64,000 bases of DNA. It comes from Photobacterium aquimaris. Its GTDB lineage: Bacteria; Pseudomonadota; Gammaproteobacteria; Enterobacterales; Vibrionaceae. Below, in pieces: positions 62,764 through 64,000 of this stretch; position 1 is the first letter of the stretch, and each line of letters opens with the position of its first letter. The translations under genes were made by a program, and so were the position numbers. The stretch lies in assembly GCF_002954455.1 (NCBI RefSeq), contig NZ_MSCC01000003.1, forward strand, positions 1-64,000, given 5' to 3'. The notes under the pieces were generated by a model. It was not told the DNA's origin. It did not search any database and was given only the letters and a program-made list of their open reading frames with translations.

Positions 62764-64000
62764 TTACTTTTGCAGTAATGAAATATCTGCTACTTGTAAG
62801 AACTGGTTACGCAATAGGTTAAGCAGTGCTAGACGGTTAACTTTAAGCTTTTCGTCTTCAGCCATCACCATTACGTTATCAAAGAACGCATCAACAGCTT
62901 CGCGTAGTGATGCTAGTTCTGTTAGTGCTTGCTGGTAATCGCCAGCAGCAAAGACAGGTGCTAGCGTTGCAACAACTGTTTCAACTTTAGCTGCAAGCTC
63001 TTTTTCTGCTGCTTCAACTAATAAGCTATTATCAACCGTCGTTGGTAGCTCACCGTTAAATTTAGCTAGAATATTACCCACACGTTTATTCGCTGCTGCT
63101 AGTGATTCAGCAGCATCTAAGTCACGGAAATGACTTACTGCTTTAACACGCTTATCAAAGTCAGACGGTTGAGTTGGGTGCATTGCTAGTACAGCTTGAA
63201 TAACATCAATGCTGAAACCTGCGTCTTGATACCATGCACGGAAACGACCTAGCATGAATTCAATCACATCAGAATCAACATTAGTGTTCGTCAGTTTGTC
63301 ACCAAACAATGAGTGCGCTTTAGCAACTAAGTCAACAAGGTCTAAGTCGTAACCGTTTTCAACGATGATACGTAACACACCTAAAGAAGCACGACGCAAT
63401 GCAAATGGGTCGCTACCTTTTGGTGCTTGGCCAATACCAAAGATACCTACGATAGTATCTAGTTTATCAGCCATTGCTACTGCAGAAGATACACCAGTGC
63501 TTGGGAGTTGGTCACCCGCAAAACGAGGCATGTATTGCTCGTTCAGTGCCAGTGCCACATCTTCAGCTTCGCCGTCATGACGTGCATAGTGCATGCCCAT
63601 CACACCTTGTGTTTCAGTGAACTCAAATACCATTGAGGTCATTAAATCACACTTCGCTAGTAGACCTGCGCGTTTAGCGTTAGTGACATCAGCGCCGATC
63701 TTGTCAGCAATGTAGCCTGCAAGCTCAGTGATGCGATCAGTTTTGTCTTTAATGGTACCAAGTTGCTTTTGGAAGATAGCTGTCTCAAGTTGAGGCAGGC
63801 GATCAACTAACTTGCTCTTAAGGTCTGTATTAAAGAAGAATTCAGCATCTGCTAAACGAGGACGAACAACTTTCTCGTTACCCGAGATAACTTGGCTTGG
63901 ATCGTTAGAGATAATGTTAGATACGAAGATGAACTTAGGCACTAGATTGCCTTCAGCATCGTAAACAGGGAAGTACTTCTGGTCACCTTTCATGGTGTAA
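62764..64000 (-). CDS. glyS: glycine-tRNA ligase beta subunit, 3' part (5' end outside the window)
   Basis: About 411 C-terminal residues are present. The sequence YTMKGDQKYFPVYDAEG at the right edge aligns to the middle of E. coli GlyS, so the ATG at 63993 is internal and the gene continues beyond base 64000. Segments SGNEKVVRPRLADAEFFFNTD, AGLLAKCDLMTSMVFEFTETQG and GMHYARHDGEAEDVA are family hallmarks. The tail includes the tRNA-binding anticodon region and ends ADISLLQK. The subunit pairs with GlyQ to form the alpha2beta2 enzyme. Confidence 0.97.
   Translation of the reverse strand, partial: YTMKGDQKYFPVYDAEGNLVPKFIFVSNIISNDPSQVISGNEKVVRPRLADAEFFFNTDLKSKLVDRLPQLETAIFQKQLGTIKDKTDRITELAGYIADKIGADVTNAKRAGLLAKCDLMTSMVFEFTETQGVMGMHYARHDGEAEDVALALNEQYMPRFAGDQLPSTGVSSAVAMADKLDTIVGIFGIGQAPKGSDPFALRRASLGVLRIIVENGYDLDLVDLVAKAHSLFGDKLTNTNVDSDVIEFMLGRFRAWYQDAGFSIDVIQAVLAMHPTQPSDFDKRVKAVSHFRDLDAAESLAAANKRVGNILAKFNGELPTTVDNSLLVEAAEKELAAKVETVVATLAPVFAAGDYQQALTELASLREAVDAFFDNVMVMAEDEKLKVNRLALLNLLRNQFLQVADISLLQK

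Noticed and set aside
1..64000. Mobile elements, CRISPR arrays, prophage or integron cassettes
   Set aside because: No transposase, integrase, phage structural gene, direct-repeat array or att-like duplication was seen. Gene order is core chromosomal throughout.

Overview
The window is a conserved stretch of a gamma-proteobacterial main chromosome centred on its replication origin. Gene order, protein sequences and moderate AT-richness fit the Vibrionaceae, most likely Photobacterium; the genus is a judgement from protein resemblance, not a computed result. The order mnmG-oriC-mioC, with parA/parB between rsmG and the atp operon, followed by mnmE-yidC-yidD-rnpA-rpmH and dnaA-dnaN-recF-gyrB, is the arrangement known from chromosome I of vibrios. 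I see no prophage, insertion sequence, CRISPR array, integron or tRNA gene.

Left part (1-32 kb). An rRNA operon P1 promoter fires leftward out of the window. Then come yrdA, a DUF1488 gene, aroE, hemF, tsaC, the PurR-box-controlled purEK operon, yrdD-smg-dprA-lysM, and def-fmt-rsmB-trkA-trkH. Next are trhA, a FadR-type regulator, a small unrecognised gene with a structured leader, and yihD, srkA and dsbA. comM follows as a clear pseudogene with four separate lesions. The ilvL-ilvGMEDA operon with its attenuator comes next, then an XRE regulator and the glmU / DeoR-regulator / glmS amino-sugar cluster.

Centre (32-44 kb). The complete ATP synthase operon atpIBEFHAGDC, parAB, rsmG and mnmG all read leftward, away from oriC. 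The origin at about 43.8-44.08 kb has three 13-mers, four DnaA boxes and 14 GATC sites, and resembles E. coli oriC.

Right part (44-64 kb). This holds mioC, a BtuCDF/Fec-type ABC uptake operon, a diverged PduO-type cobalamin adenosyltransferase-like gene, mnmE, the yidC-yidD-rnpA-rpmH module, an amino-acid ABC transporter, and dnaA-dnaN-recF-gyrB. It ends with avtA, a parS site matching the ParB consensus, and the 3' part of glyS running off the edge.

The genes jointly cover replication initiation and segregation (oriC, DnaA, DnaN, GyrB, ParAB/parS), translation accessories (def, fmt, rsmB, rsmG, mnmE/G, tsaC, rnpA, rpmH), branched-chain amino acid synthesis, cell-wall precursor synthesis and energy conversion. 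The less ordinary items are the decayed comM beside an intact dprA, the multi-helix leader before a 67-residue unknown protein, the diverged adenosyltransferase-like protein, and GATC/DnaA-box clusters beyond oriC itself. I found no convincing wholly new multi-gene system.
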